Of a stretch of 64,000 nt of DNA, positions 43,167-52,430 are shown one piece after another. A program made the position numbers and the translations under genes. Position 1 is the stretch's first letter. Each line of letters opens with the position of its first letter. Below the pieces are notes generated by a model that saw only the letters and a program-made list of their open reading frames with translations, searched no databases and was not told where the DNA came from. This stretch comes from Microbacterium caowuchunii. GTDB lineage: Bacteria > Actinomycetota > Actinomycetes > Actinomycetales > Microbacteriaceae. Where the stretch lies: positions 868,001 to 932,000 of the forward strand of contig NZ_CP044231.1 of NCBI RefSeq assembly GCF_008727755.1, written 5' to 3'.

Positions 43167-45128
43167 ATGGAGCGACTGCGAATGACTTCACCTGATCTCA
43201 CCCGAGTCAACATCGACAAGATTGCAGAGCTCTTCCCGGCTGTCGTCACAGAATCACTCGATTCCGACGGGGAGCCGACTCGCGCGATCGATTTCGATCT
43301 TCTGCGCCAGGAGCTCTCCGACCATATCGTCGAGGGTCCCCAGGAGCGCTACCAGCTCGACTGGCCAGGTAAGCGCGCCGCCGCGTTCGCCGCCAACGCT
43401 CCCATCGCCAAGACCCTGCGCCCGGTGCGCGAGCAGTCGGTCGACTTCGACACCGCGAAGAACCTCTTCATCGAAGGCGACAACCTCGAAGCGCTCAAGC
43501 TGCTCCAGGAGTCGTACCTGGGCAAGGTAAAGCTGATCTACATCGACCCGCCCTACAACACCGGCAATGACGATTTCGTTTACCCGGATGACTACTCCGA
43601 GGGCGTGGACGAGCACCTCATACGGTCGGGCCAAGTCAACGACGCCGGCGATCGACTTCGGTCGAACACAGAGACAAACGGGCGGTTCCACTCGGACTGG
43701 CTCGACATGGTCTACCCGCGGCTGAAGCTCGCACGGAACCTCCTCACTCCCGACGGCTACATCGCGGTCAGCATTGACGACGCAGAAGTCGCCGCGATGG
43801 AGCTCCTCCTTGATGAGGTGATGGGTGCATCGAACAAGCTCGCGGTCCTCGTCTGGGACCGCAACCGAAAGAACGACGCCCGCTTCTTCTCGGTCGGCCA
43901 CGAGTACATGCTTGTGTATGCGCGCGATAAGGCAATTCTCACCGAGCGCGGCACGCGGCTGCGCGAGCCGCAGGCCGGTATCTCTGAGGCCCGCGAATTC
44001 ATCATGGGCGCGCGGGCTCGACTCGACGACGACTGGGACGCGATCCAAGCGGAGTGGCGGAAGTGGACCTCGGCTTTTCCGAAGGACGACGAGCGCCGCA
44101 AGCTGGGCCGCTTCTCAAAGGTCAGCGATCGCGGACCCTTCCGAGACGACGGTGATATCGCCTGGCCCGGGGGCGGCGGCCCGAAGTACGAGGTCCTTCA
44201 TCCGACGACGGGCAAGGCATGCAAAATGCCTCCCGGAGGGTGGAGGTACCCGAGCAGGGCTCGGTTTGATGAGTTGGTGGCAGACGGACACATCGTCTTC
44301 GGCGTCGATGAGACAACGATGCCGCGGCCAATCCGGTATCTCTTCGAGAGCGAAGGGCTGGTCATGGGTTCCGTCCACTACAGCTACGCACAGACTGCCG
44401 CAGTTGACTTCGAAGCTCTCATGGGTGGCAAGGTCTTCGACAACCCGAAGAACTGGAAGGACCTGCGCCGGATCATCGAGTACCTAACGGGGCCGAGCGA
44501 TACCATCATGGACTTTTTTGCGGGTTCCGCTTCGACAGGTCACGCCGTGCTCGACTTGAATTCGGCTACCGGAAGCCAACGTCGATTCGTGCTCGTGCAG
44601 GTGGCTGAGCCCGTGCCTGAACGGAGCGTTGCTGCATCCAACGGATACGCGACGATCTCGGACATCGCGATAGACCGTCTTCGTCGCGTCGGGAAGGCGA
44701 TCGACGCTGACACCGAAGGCGATCTCGGCTTTCGAACGTTCAGGATCGACACGACCAACATGGCCGACACGTCCGCGACGCCGGATGATCTTGTGCAGAT
44801 CGCGCTGTCCGACGCCGTCGAAAGTGTGAAGTCGGGACGCACTGATGAGGACTTGCTCTTCCAGGTTCTACTCGATTGGGGACTCGACCTCGCTGAGCCG
44901 ATCGAGGTGGAGGAAGTCGGAGATCGGCGCGTGCTGTCAGTGTCCGATGACGCGATGATTGCGTGCTTTTCCCCAGACATAACTGACGCAGTCGTTAGGT
45001 CAATCGCGGCCCGGCATCCGCTCCGCGCGGTGTTCTTAGACGCGGGATTCGCTACGGACGCGGCTCGGATCAACGCTGAGCAGATCTTCCGCGAGGTTTC
45101 GCCCGAGACCGAGGTAAGGGCGATCTGA
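43167..45128 (+). CDS. Type III-like DNA adenine/cytosine methyltransferase (Mod)
   Basis: 653 residues. Beta-class arrangement: motif IV DPPYNTG (about 127-133) precedes motif I DFFAGSASTGHAV (about 449-461). The usual third glycine of motif I (FAGSGS) is Ala here. A long target-recognition region lies between the motifs (about 200-440), containing HYSYAQTAAVDFEALMGGKVFDNPKNWKDL. DPPY favours N6-adenine methylation. It probably modifies host sites to protect them from the adjoining Res-type nuclease. ATG at 43167; the alternative 43182 also fits. Stop is four bases before the Res gene start. Confidence 0.93.
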   Translation: MERLRMTSPDLTRVNIDKIAELFPAVVTESLDSDGEPTRAIDFDLLRQELSDHIVEGPQERYQLDWPGKRAAAFAANAPIAKTLRPVREQSVDFDTAKNLFIEGDNLEALKLLQESYLGKVKLIYIDPPYNTGNDDFVYPDDYSEGVDEHLIRSGQVNDAGDRLRSNTETNGRFHSDWLDMVYPRLKLARNLLTPDGYIAVSIDDAEVAAMELLLDEVMGASNKLAVLVWDRNRKNDARFFSVGHEYMLVYARDKAILTERGTRLREPQAGISEAREFIMGARARLDDDWDAIQAEWRKWTSAFPKDDERRKLGRFSKVSDRGPFRDDGDIAWPGGGGPKYEVLHPTTGKACKMPPGGWRYPSRARFDELVADGHIVFGVDETTMPRPIRYLFESEGLVMGSVHYSYAQTAAVDFEALMGGKVFDNPKNWKDLRRIIEYLTGPSDTIMDFFAGSASTGHAVLDLNSATGSQRRFVLVQVAEPVPERSVAASNGYATISDIAIDRLRRVGKAIDADTEGDLGFRTFRIDTTNMADTSATPDDLVQIALSDAVESVKSGRTDEDLLFQVLLDWGLDLAEPIEVEEVGDRRVLSVSDDAMIACFSPDITDAVVRSIAARHPLRAVFLDAGFATDAARINAEQIFREVSPETEVRAI

Positions 45129-45132
45129 CCCG

Positions 45133-48100
45133 ATGAAGCTTCAGTTCAAGGTCCAGCAGTACCAGACCGAAGCCGTCGATGCGGTCGTCAATGTGTTCGC
45201 AGGACAGCCTTATGCCGACGGCGTGAGGTACCGCATCGATCCCGGCCGTGACACCTCGACGACCCTCCTGGAGGACGCTGGTCTGCGCAACGCAGAAATC
45301 GCGCTCACACCACCGCAACTCCTCGCCAATGTCCACTCGGTGCAACAGGCGCGCGGGCTGACGCTCTCAAAAGATCTAAAGGATCCGGCGAAGAAGTCTG
45401 CGGCTCCGATCAATCTCGACATCGAGATGGAGACTGGCACCGGAAAGACATACGTCTACATCAAGACGATCATGGAGCTTCACAAGCGCTATGGGTGGTC
45501 CAAGTACATCGTCGTCGTGCCGTCGATTGCGATCCGTGAGGGTGTGAAAAAGTCCTTCGACGTCACCGCTGATCACTTCCAGCAGCTCTACGGCACGAAA
45601 CCTCGCACGTTCATCTACAACTCGTCGCGATTGCATGAGATCGAACGCTTCTCGTCCGACGCGGGCGTGCAAGTGATGATCATCAACGTCCAAGCGTTCA
45701 ACGCGACCGGCAAGGACGCTCGACGCATCTACGAAGTGCTCGACGACTTCCAGTCGCGGAAACCGATCGACGTGATCGCGGCGAACCGCCCAATCCTCAT
45801 TATCGACGAGCCTCAGAAGATCGAGGGCGACGCGAGGAAGCCGTCAAAGTCGCTGGAAGCCCTTGCTTCGTTTAATGCCCTCTTCGCGCTGCGATACTCT
45901 GCGACCCATAGGATCGAGCGCACCAAGGTGCACCGCCTCGACGCTATCGATGCCTACAACCAGAAGCTGGTGAAGAGAATCGCGGTGCGCGGCATCACCG
46001 TCAAGTACCTGGCTGGCAGCAGTGCGTACTTGTACGTGGACGGCCTCGAGATTGGCAAGGGAGCGGATTTCCCGAAGGCGCGAGTCGAGCTGGAGGTGCA
46101 GACCGCGCAAGGCATCAAGCGACAGGTGAAGCGTCTCAGCCAGGGGATGAACCTGCACGACATCTCCGGCGGGATTGAGGCGTACAAGGGCCTCTTCATC
46201 CGGGAGGTTGATGCCACCCGCGACATCATCGAGTTGAGCAACGGGGACATCATCGGCGCCGGCGAGGTCACCGAGGACGTCGCCGAGGACCAGAAGCGGC
46301 GCATCCAGATCCGCGAGGTTATCCGCGCCCACCTCGCCAAGGAACGCGAGCTGTTCGCGCAGGGGGTCAAGACGCTCTCGCTGTTCTTCATCGACGAGGT
46401 CGCCAAGTACCGCGACTATGAGCGCGAAGACACCCTCGGCGAGTACGCCCGAGTGTTCGAGGAAGAGTACGAGGCTGTTCTCGCCGACTGCCTCAGCGAA
46501 CTCGACCTGGACGAAGCGGCCGAGCGATACCGTGACCACGTCCAGGCGATACCGGTGCGCTCGACCCACGAGGGGTACTTCTCGATCGACAAGAAGACCA
46601 AGCAGTTTGTCGACGGCAAGATCGCAGCCCGTGGCGACTTCGCAGGTCAGTCGGACGACGTCGACGCCTACGACCTGATCCTGAAGGACAAAGAGAGGCT
46701 GCTCTCGTTCGAGGAGCCGGTCCGATTCATCTGGTCACATTCCGCGCTCCGCGAGGGCTGGGACAACCCGAACGTCTTCGTGATGGGCATGCTCAAGAAG
46801 AGCGACAACACCACGACGCGCCGGCAAGAGATCGGCCGTGGTCTGCGACTCTCGGTCGACCAGCACGGCGAGCGAATGGACAACCCCGTCACCGTCCACG
46901 ACATCAACGAACTCACCGTAGTCACCGACGAGTCCTACACCGACTTCGTGACCGCGCTCCAGAAGGAGATCATCGAATCGCTGTCGGCGCGGCCACGCGA
47001 GGCGAGCGTCGACTACTTCGTCGGCAAGCCGATCACCCTGGGTGACGGATCCACAAGCGCACTCGAGAAAAATGTCGCTCAGGCTCTCTACTTCCACCTA
47101 ATCAAGAACGACTACATCGACGAGTCGGGCCTGGTTACGCAGGCGTACAAGGATGCGCGCGCCGAGGGGACCCTCGCCGTCCCGACCTCGGAGGCATTGA
47201 AGCCGATCATCGACTTCGTATGGCCAGTCGTCGACGCCCTCTACCTCGACGTGCCGAAGCCGACCGATGGGCGCAAGCCGAAGAGGATCCCGCTCCACGA
47301 GGCAAACTTCAACAAGCGCGAGTTCCAGGAGCTCTGGGGACGCATCAACCGCAAGGCCGTCTACCACGTCGAGTTCGACTCCAAAGAGCTAATCGACAAC
47401 TGTATCCGCGTACTCGACACCTCGCTCAACGTCACCGTCATGCAGTACCTCGTCGAGAGCGGCAACCAAGTCATCGGCCTCGAAGTGGAACGGCTGGAGG
47501 CCGGCACAGGCTTCACAGTCTTCGAGACGAAGGTCGAGCATTCGGCCGTGTCAGCAGGTTCAACCGTGAAGTACGACCTATTGGGAGAGATCGCGGAGAA
47601 GACGCAGCTCACCCGCCGCACCTGCGCGGCGATCCTCACCGCTATCCACCCGGGTACGTTCGCGAAGTTCAAGCAGAATCCCGAGCAGTTCATCACCGAG
47701 GCCGCCCGGCTCATCAACGAGCAGAAGGCAACCGCCATCGTCGAGCATCTCAGTTACGACCCGCTCGACAACCGCTACGACTCGTCGATCTTCACAGAGA
47801 ACCAGACCGCCCAGGACCTGTCCAGAGCGGGCGACAAGCTGAAGAAGAGCGTCTACGAGTACGTCGTCACTGACTCGAAAGTCGAGCGCTCGTTCGTCGA
47901 GAAGCTCGACGTCAGCGACGAGGTCGTCGTCTACTCGAAACTACCCCGCGGCTTCTTCATCCCCACGCCAGTTGGCGACTACAACCCCGACTGGGCGATC
48001 GCGTTCCGCGACGACGACACGAAGATCAAGCACGTCTACTTCGTGGCCGAGACCAAGGGTTCGCTGTCCACTCTTCAGCTGAAGGGCGTCGAGAACGCCA

Positions 48101-48213
48101 AGATCGAGTGCGCACGCAAGTTCTTCGCTGCGCTCAGCGCCAGGAGCGGCCAGGACGTTACCTACGACGTCGTTACTGACTTCAGCGAGCTAATGCAGCT
48201 CGTAACGGCATAG
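45133..48213 (+). CDS. Type III-like restriction helicase/nuclease (Res)
   Basis: 1026 residues. SF2 helicase with Walker A METGTGKT (about 99-106), DEPQ box (225-228, LIIDEPQKIEG), motif III-VI region (SLRYSATHR-like; LREGWDNPNVF, RQEIGRGLRL), then a C-terminal PD-(D/E)xK nuclease: NPDWAI (~953) and FVAETKGSL (~971-979). This is the domain plan of type III Res subunits. It cleaves unmodified DNA in a complex with Mod. ATG 45133, near-overlapping Mod. Its partner genes (helicase, DUF4391) are not part of classical type III systems. Confidence 0.95.
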   Translation: MKLQFKVQQYQTEAVDAVVNVFAGQPYADGVRYRIDPGRDTSTTLLEDAGLRNAEIALTPPQLLANVHSVQQARGLTLSKDLKDPAKKSAAPINLDIEMETGTGKTYVYIKTIMELHKRYGWSKYIVVVPSIAIREGVKKSFDVTADHFQQLYGTKPRTFIYNSSRLHEIERFSSDAGVQVMIINVQAFNATGKDARRIYEVLDDFQSRKPIDVIAANRPILIIDEPQKIEGDARKPSKSLEALASFNALFALRYSATHRIERTKVHRLDAIDAYNQKLVKRIAVRGITVKYLAGSSAYLYVDGLEIGKGADFPKARVELEVQTAQGIKRQVKRLSQGMNLHDISGGIEAYKGLFIREVDATRDIIELSNGDIIGAGEVTEDVAEDQKRRIQIREVIRAHLAKERELFAQGVKTLSLFFIDEVAKYRDYEREDTLGEYARVFEEEYEAVLADCLSELDLDEAAERYRDHVQAIPVRSTHEGYFSIDKKTKQFVDGKIAARGDFAGQSDDVDAYDLILKDKERLLSFEEPVRFIWSHSALREGWDNPNVFVMGMLKKSDNTTTRRQEIGRGLRLSVDQHGERMDNPVTVHDINELTVVTDESYTDFVTALQKEIIESLSARPREASVDYFVGKPITLGDGSTSALEKNVAQALYFHLIKNDYIDESGLVTQAYKDARAEGTLAVPTSEALKPIIDFVWPVVDALYLDVPKPTDGRKPKRIPLHEANFNKREFQELWGRINRKAVYHVEFDSKELIDNCIRVLDTSLNVTVMQYLVESGNQVIGLEVERLEAGTGFTVFETKVEHSAVSAGSTVKYDLLGEIAEKTQLTRRTCAAILTAIHPGTFAKFKQNPEQFITEAARLINEQKATAIVEHLSYDPLDNRYDSSIFTENQTAQDLSRAGDKLKKSVYEYVVTDSKVERSFVEKLDVSDEVVVYSKLPRGFFIPTPVGDYNPDWAIAFRDDDTKIKHVYFVAETKGSLSTLQLKGVENAKIECARKFFAALSARSGQDVTYDVVTDFSELMQLVTA

Positions 48214-48224
48214 AAAGAGGACCG

Positions 48225-50015
48225 ATGGCGAAGTACAAAGTGACTCAATCCGCGGTGACGCAACTGCTCGAAGACGTCAAGCGAGAGCAAATCGCGATTC
48301 CGGAGCTGCAGCGGCCATTCGTATGGGACAGCGTCAAGGTGCGAGATCTGATGGATTCGCTATACAAGGGGTACCCCGTCGGGTATCTCATTACGTGGCA
48401 GTCGGTCGGGGCTCATCTGAAGGGTGGGCACGTCGCCGCACACCAGCAGATCCTCATCGACGGCCAGCAGCGCATCACCGCACTGCGCGCCGCGGTGGCG
48501 GGGCTACCGGTCATCGACAAGCGATACAAGCAGGTTCGTATCAAGATTGCTTTCAATCCCGCGACAGAGGACTTTGCGACCCTTACTCCGGTCATCAGGA
48601 AGAACCCCGAGTGGATTTCTGACATCAGCGAACTGTTTAACGCAAGCTCTAGCTACGGCTTCGTCAAATCGTACTTCGAGGCCAATCCCGCCGCGGATGC
48701 AGCTGTGGTCGAAGCGAACATCGCGCGACTCGAAGCGATCAAGAACGCGCAAATCGGCATCATCTCTCTGAATGATGATCTCGATGTAGAGACGGTCTCG
48801 GAGATCTTCATCCGGATCAACTCCAAGGGAGTGCCGCTCAGCAGCGCAGACTTCGCAATGAGCAAGATCGCCACATACGGCGACCGGGGGCGGAACCTCA
48901 GGAAGCTCATCGACTACTTCTGCCACCTTGCCATCGCCCCGCATGCGTACGCGGACATCGAGCAAAACGACTCGGAGTTCGCCAACAGCTCGTATTTGCA
49001 ACGGATCGCTTGGCTGCAACACGAGGCGGAAGACCTCTACGACCCTGGCTATAGCGACATCATTCGCGTCGCTGGACTGGTTGGGTTCAGCCGCGGGAAA
49101 GCATCATCCATCGTCAGTGAACTCTCCGGTCGCGACCCTGAGACGCGGAAAGTCGATGAGTCCCGGATCCCGCTCGCATATGACCGGTTGGAGTCCGCAC
49201 TGCTCGAAATCGTGAAGAAGTACCACTTCGAGAACTTCCTCATGATCGTGAAGTCGGCCGGCTTCATCAACGCCGGCATGATCGGTTCGAGAAACGCACT
49301 CAACTTCGCGTACGCGCTTTACCTGCGCCTACGCGCTGACGGAGAGATGGCGGAGGGTGAGCGCAAGCGCATCGTCCGTCGTTGGTTCGTGATGTCGATG
49401 CTCACGAGCCGCCACTCCGGGAGCTTCGAGTCGACGTGGGAGCAGGACATGCGTCGCATCGCCTCCGTCGGAGCCGCCGCCTATCTGCAACAGATCGAGG
49501 AGTCGGAACTCACCGACGGCTTCTGGGACGTGGCACTTCCGAGTGCGCTAGAGACCACCAGCACCGCAAGTCCTTACTTTCAGACATTCCTCGCCGCTCA
49601 GGTCGCGAGTCACTCTCGAGGATTTCTGTCAAGAAGCATCACGGTCGCAGCGATGCACCAGCAGTCAGGTGATATCCATCACATCGTCCCGAAGGCCTAC
49701 CTGCAGGAAAACGGCTTCGCAGACCGAGGGGACTACAACCAGGTTGCCAATTTTGCTCTGACCGAGACGTCGATCAACATCAGCATCGGGAAGCGTCCGC
49801 CGACGATGTACATGGCGGATGTCAACGAGCAGATCGAGACCGGTGTGCTCCGCCTTGGCGAGATTGTTGACCGAGACGCCCTCTTGCTCAACCTAAGCGA
49901 AAACGCCATCCCCGAGAACATCGGATCCGTGACAGCGGCCGACTACGAGGGATTCCTACATGAGCGGCGGCGACTGATGGCAGCAACCATTCGAAGGTAC
50001 TTCGAGGCGCTTTGA
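48225..50015 (+). CDS. GmrSD-like DUF262/DUF1524 protein
   Basis: 596 residues, single-chain form. DUF262 N-terminal domain with LQRPFVWDSVKVRDLMDSLYKGYPVG and the signature DGQQR (residues 79-83), then a helical middle, then a C-terminal HNH (DUF1524) domain with DIHHIVPKAYL (483-493) and a downstream NYVANFALTE-like segment (NQVANFALTETSINISIG). GmrSD proteins are nucleotide-dependent type IV restriction enzymes that attack modified phage DNA. Eleven bases after the Res stop with GAAAGAGG upstream, so it belongs to the same transcript. It would complement the modification-based system. Confidence 0.93.
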   Translation: MAKYKVTQSAVTQLLEDVKREQIAIPELQRPFVWDSVKVRDLMDSLYKGYPVGYLITWQSVGAHLKGGHVAAHQQILIDGQQRITALRAAVAGLPVIDKRYKQVRIKIAFNPATEDFATLTPVIRKNPEWISDISELFNASSSYGFVKSYFEANPAADAAVVEANIARLEAIKNAQIGIISLNDDLDVETVSEIFIRINSKGVPLSSADFAMSKIATYGDRGRNLRKLIDYFCHLAIAPHAYADIEQNDSEFANSSYLQRIAWLQHEAEDLYDPGYSDIIRVAGLVGFSRGKASSIVSELSGRDPETRKVDESRIPLAYDRLESALLEIVKKYHFENFLMIVKSAGFINAGMIGSRNALNFAYALYLRLRADGEMAEGERKRIVRRWFVMSMLTSRHSGSFESTWEQDMRRIASVGAAAYLQQIEESELTDGFWDVALPSALETTSTASPYFQTFLAAQVASHSRGFLSRSITVAAMHQQSGDIHHIVPKAYLQENGFADRGDYNQVANFALTETSINISIGKRPPTMYMADVNEQIETGVLRLGEIVDRDALLLNLSENAIPENIGSVTAADYEGFLHERRRLMAATIRRYFEAL

Positions 50016-50143
50016 CGCTCGGGACGCGTCGAAACGCAGGTCGAGCTCTCGCCTAAGGTGTTGGCCATGACAGCCATCGGCACCCGTCAAGATGGCGCAA
50101 CCAGCGCACGCCATCCCCCACCACGCCGCGCAGATAGCAGGTC

Positions 50144-50668
50144 GTGGAGCCAGCGGCCAACATTGCCCAGGGTGTCCAGATGTTCGTCGCGGCGCCAGCA
50201 ATCGTTTGGGCCGAGAGGGGCGCGTCTGGCGACTCCACTGTCGTCGGACGGCATAGGCAGATCGTGACTTTCAGGCTCAGCCCCGTCTCGCAGGCCGATT
50301 GCGCAGTATGGGTGCGACACGGCTTAGAGCGAGATGTTACGGAGGTGCCGCTGTGACCAGACTCAACGGGCGAGGTTCGAGGGCGAAATCGCGAGCTGCG
50401 ACGCCTGACCGAATCTGCGTCTAGTTCCACACGCGAAACTTTCAGTGAGTTCATCGAAGTGCTCGGTCAACTACAGCTCGACGGCCAGTCCGCGTCAGAG
50501 GTTTCGCGCTACGAGGAGCTACTCGGCGAGCTTCAGGTGCGAAGCCAAAACGCTTGTGCGGAGTCCGAGGCGGAGATGCAACGTCTTCTGCGTGTGACCT
50601 CTCGCCGCCCCGCTCTCCAGCTTGAACACGCGCGCTCGCTGCCAAAGGGCCGGCGTACGCGCGGATGA
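50144..50668 (+). pseudogene. ORF interrupted by an in-frame TGA (two parts, unknown family)
   Basis: From GTG 50144 the frame is open to TGA 50354-50356, and then, in the same frame, to TGA 50666-50668. The first part (70 codons) reads MEPAANIAQGVQMFVAAPAIV and GRHRQIVTFRLSPVSQAD. The second (about 103 codons) reads like a helical, coiled-coil region (GRNRELRRLTES, YEELLGELQVRSQNA, EMQRLLRVTS). The only ATG/GTG/TTG codon early in the second part is GTG 50459. Its end overlaps the start of the next gene (ATGA), as in an operon. Either a nonsense mutation split one gene, or two small genes lie in line. Bases 50016-50143 hold nothing clear. Confidence 0.45.
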
Positions 50669-51927
50669 CTTGGGTGCTAGGCGTCGCCGGTGCTGACGAC
50701 GACGGTGACTGCGGCTCACTCGACGCCTATCTGCGCGGCGCGTCTACGTGGTACGCAGAGTCTCTCATCCGGATGATCGCCCACCCTTCAGAATCGAGTC
50801 TTCTTGGTATCGCTCCCGCGGCGCGTCACACCCGGATGGAATTCGGGAGCACGTCATTTCGATGGGTGTGCGCACTCTTCGCGCGGGCAATCGATGTCTG
50901 GGCAGACTTAGCGGGTGGTGATTGCGCGAAACTCTTCGGCGGTGGCCGTACCAGAGCGCTGTCCGATGCGATCGGGAGTAAGTTGCCTCTGCCAGACCAG
51001 TCGGTTCTGGCGCCTGTGCATCCCACGGTGCTTGACGCCATGACGGCACGTCCGCGGCCAGCGACCGCTTTCGCCGAGCTAATCGAAAGCAACGGCCCCG
51101 AAACCGAACCACTGTTTCGAGTTGGATCCGAAGTGTTCATCGGTAATGCGTCGGCGCTTGTGTTCGGGCTCGAAACCGTCTTGATGTCGGCGATTCAGCG
51201 GGTTCTGGGTTCGGGGGCACAGGGCGACGCATTTGAGTTCGCGTGTCACTACATTGCAGAGTCGCTACTTCCCCCGTCCGTACACGCGTACCGCGACTCG
51301 TTCGTGTCGGACACATTGACCGCTTCTGACGGTGACGAGGTAGACCTTCACCTCCATGCAAAGGGCATGGATGTCATCATCGAGGCGAAGTCCTACATTC
51401 CGACGGGATCCGCTGAGTCGGCAGCAGCCAGCTATGAGCAACTGCTCAAGGCCAATAAGCAGGTCGAGCGTCGGGTGACTCGCATTCGGGACGGTAAGTG
51501 GATACGGCGCAAGCGCGCGAAGAATGGGGATCACGTGTCTGGCCTGGTCGTTTCGCTCCACGACTACACGGGTCAAACGTGGAGACCGGAGTCCATGCTC
51601 GAAAGTGGCGCCGAAACCTTCATCGCAATGCCGCTGCAGGCGTTTGCCGTGTCGATGGGATGCATGCGGTCTGCTGAAGACCTGATCCAGTTTCTGGAGG
51701 TTCGTTCTGCGATCGGCAGACTCTCAATCTCGGGCGGCGACGAGCTCGAGACGCTTCTTGGTTGGATGTCCGGCTGGCGGCCCGAAACGTTGCCACACGA
51801 AGCGGGGGCGAGAGTGCAGGTGCGACCTCGTTCCATCCGCACTGACGAACTTCTAAGCGCCCAGTGGAGCGGTCCGGACGCGTGGCGCGAGTATCTCTTT
51901 CGAGTGAGCAAAGCGATACACGCTTGA
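50665..51927 (+). CDS. Predicted PD-(D/E)xK nuclease-like protein
   Basis: 420 residues, unknown family. A short N-terminal alpha/beta part is followed by a large helical middle (FVFGLETVLMSAIQRVLGSGAQGDAFEF). The core is a PD-(D/E)xK-type motif: Asp227 (DEVDLHLHAKG), then Glu240-Ala-Lys242 (DVIIEAKS), with a following helix rich in Gln/Lys (YEQLLKANKQVERRVTR). Many restriction and anti-phage nucleases share this spacing. Soluble. ATG 50665 overlaps the preceding frame. Its position after the restriction cluster supports a defence role, which is unproven. Confidence 0.65.
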   Translation: MTWVLGVAGADDDGDCGSLDAYLRGASTWYAESLIRMIAHPSESSLLGIAPAARHTRMEFGSTSFRWVCALFARAIDVWADLAGGDCAKLFGGGRTRALSDAIGSKLPLPDQSVLAPVHPTVLDAMTARPRPATAFAELIESNGPETEPLFRVGSEVFIGNASALVFGLETVLMSAIQRVLGSGAQGDAFEFACHYIAESLLPPSVHAYRDSFVSDTLTASDGDEVDLHLHAKGMDVIIEAKSYIPTGSAESAAASYEQLLKANKQVERRVTRIRDGKWIRRKRAKNGDHVSGLVVSLHDYTGQTWRPESMLESGAETFIAMPLQAFAVSMGCMRSAEDLIQFLEVRSAIGRLSISGGDELETLLGWMSGWRPETLPHEAGARVQVRPRSIRTDELLSAQWSGPDAWREYLFRVSKAIHA

Positions 51928-52268
51928 AGATTGGCGAGCGCGCGGCGTGCTACTCGCTTGGCACGGTTGCAGCCCAAGCTACTTCGACACTCTCATCCAC
52001 TAAGAGCGGCTCGACTGCCAACGCGGCGGACTTGCGAAACTCGCTCAGGGCGACGTACTACCTCTAATGGGCGGGTTCTCGAAGAAGCCGGGATTGAACG
52101 CAACTCACGCCCGCGCATCTCGCACGGGCTTCAAACGCCGAGGACGGGCGATGGCGGTTCAGTCTGCTGAAGTCCGCGGTCACCGCGTCGAGCAGCGCCG
52201 ACGCAGGTGCGTATGAGGACGAGGCCGGAGACTGGGAGTGCACCGAACTGGCCGACGCGCAGTGACGG
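51928..52268. other. Gene-poor stretch between the two halves of the island
   Basis: About 340 bases without a credible gene. A frame ending at TGA 52263-52265 encodes a protein-like acidic end (DAGAYEDEAGDWECTELADAQ is its last part) but has no start codon after TAA 52065-52067, so it may be a decayed gene end. Remaining frames are GC-driven shadows. Bases 52298-52430 beyond the hairpin also show nothing. Confidence 0.5.
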
Positions 52269-52297
52269 ACGCCGCCCGACCTCGCTCCGGGCGGCGT
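52269..52297. terminator. Hairpin between the convergent halves of the island
   Basis: ACGCCGCCCG (52269-52278) pairs exactly with CGGGCGGCGT (52288-52297) over a 9-base loop. It lies between the + strand defence genes and the minus-strand five-gene operon; no T-run. Confidence 0.6.
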
Positions 52298-52430
52298 GGC
52301 CTGCGCGGCACGGGAGCGTGCCCAGGGCAGGGAGTAAGTTGGTCATCGCCCGGCGCTGACCGTTGGGTCGGCCGGCTGCTTCGATGCTGTGGGCGTGAGT
52401 TGGCACCGAACGTTGCGACCCATCGAATAG

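Noticed and set aside
51931..52430. Several short frames on both strands between the nuclease-like gene and the radical-SAM gene
   Set aside because: No ribosome-binding sites, no recognisable domains, mutual overlap; only a possible decayed end at 52263-52265 is noted.
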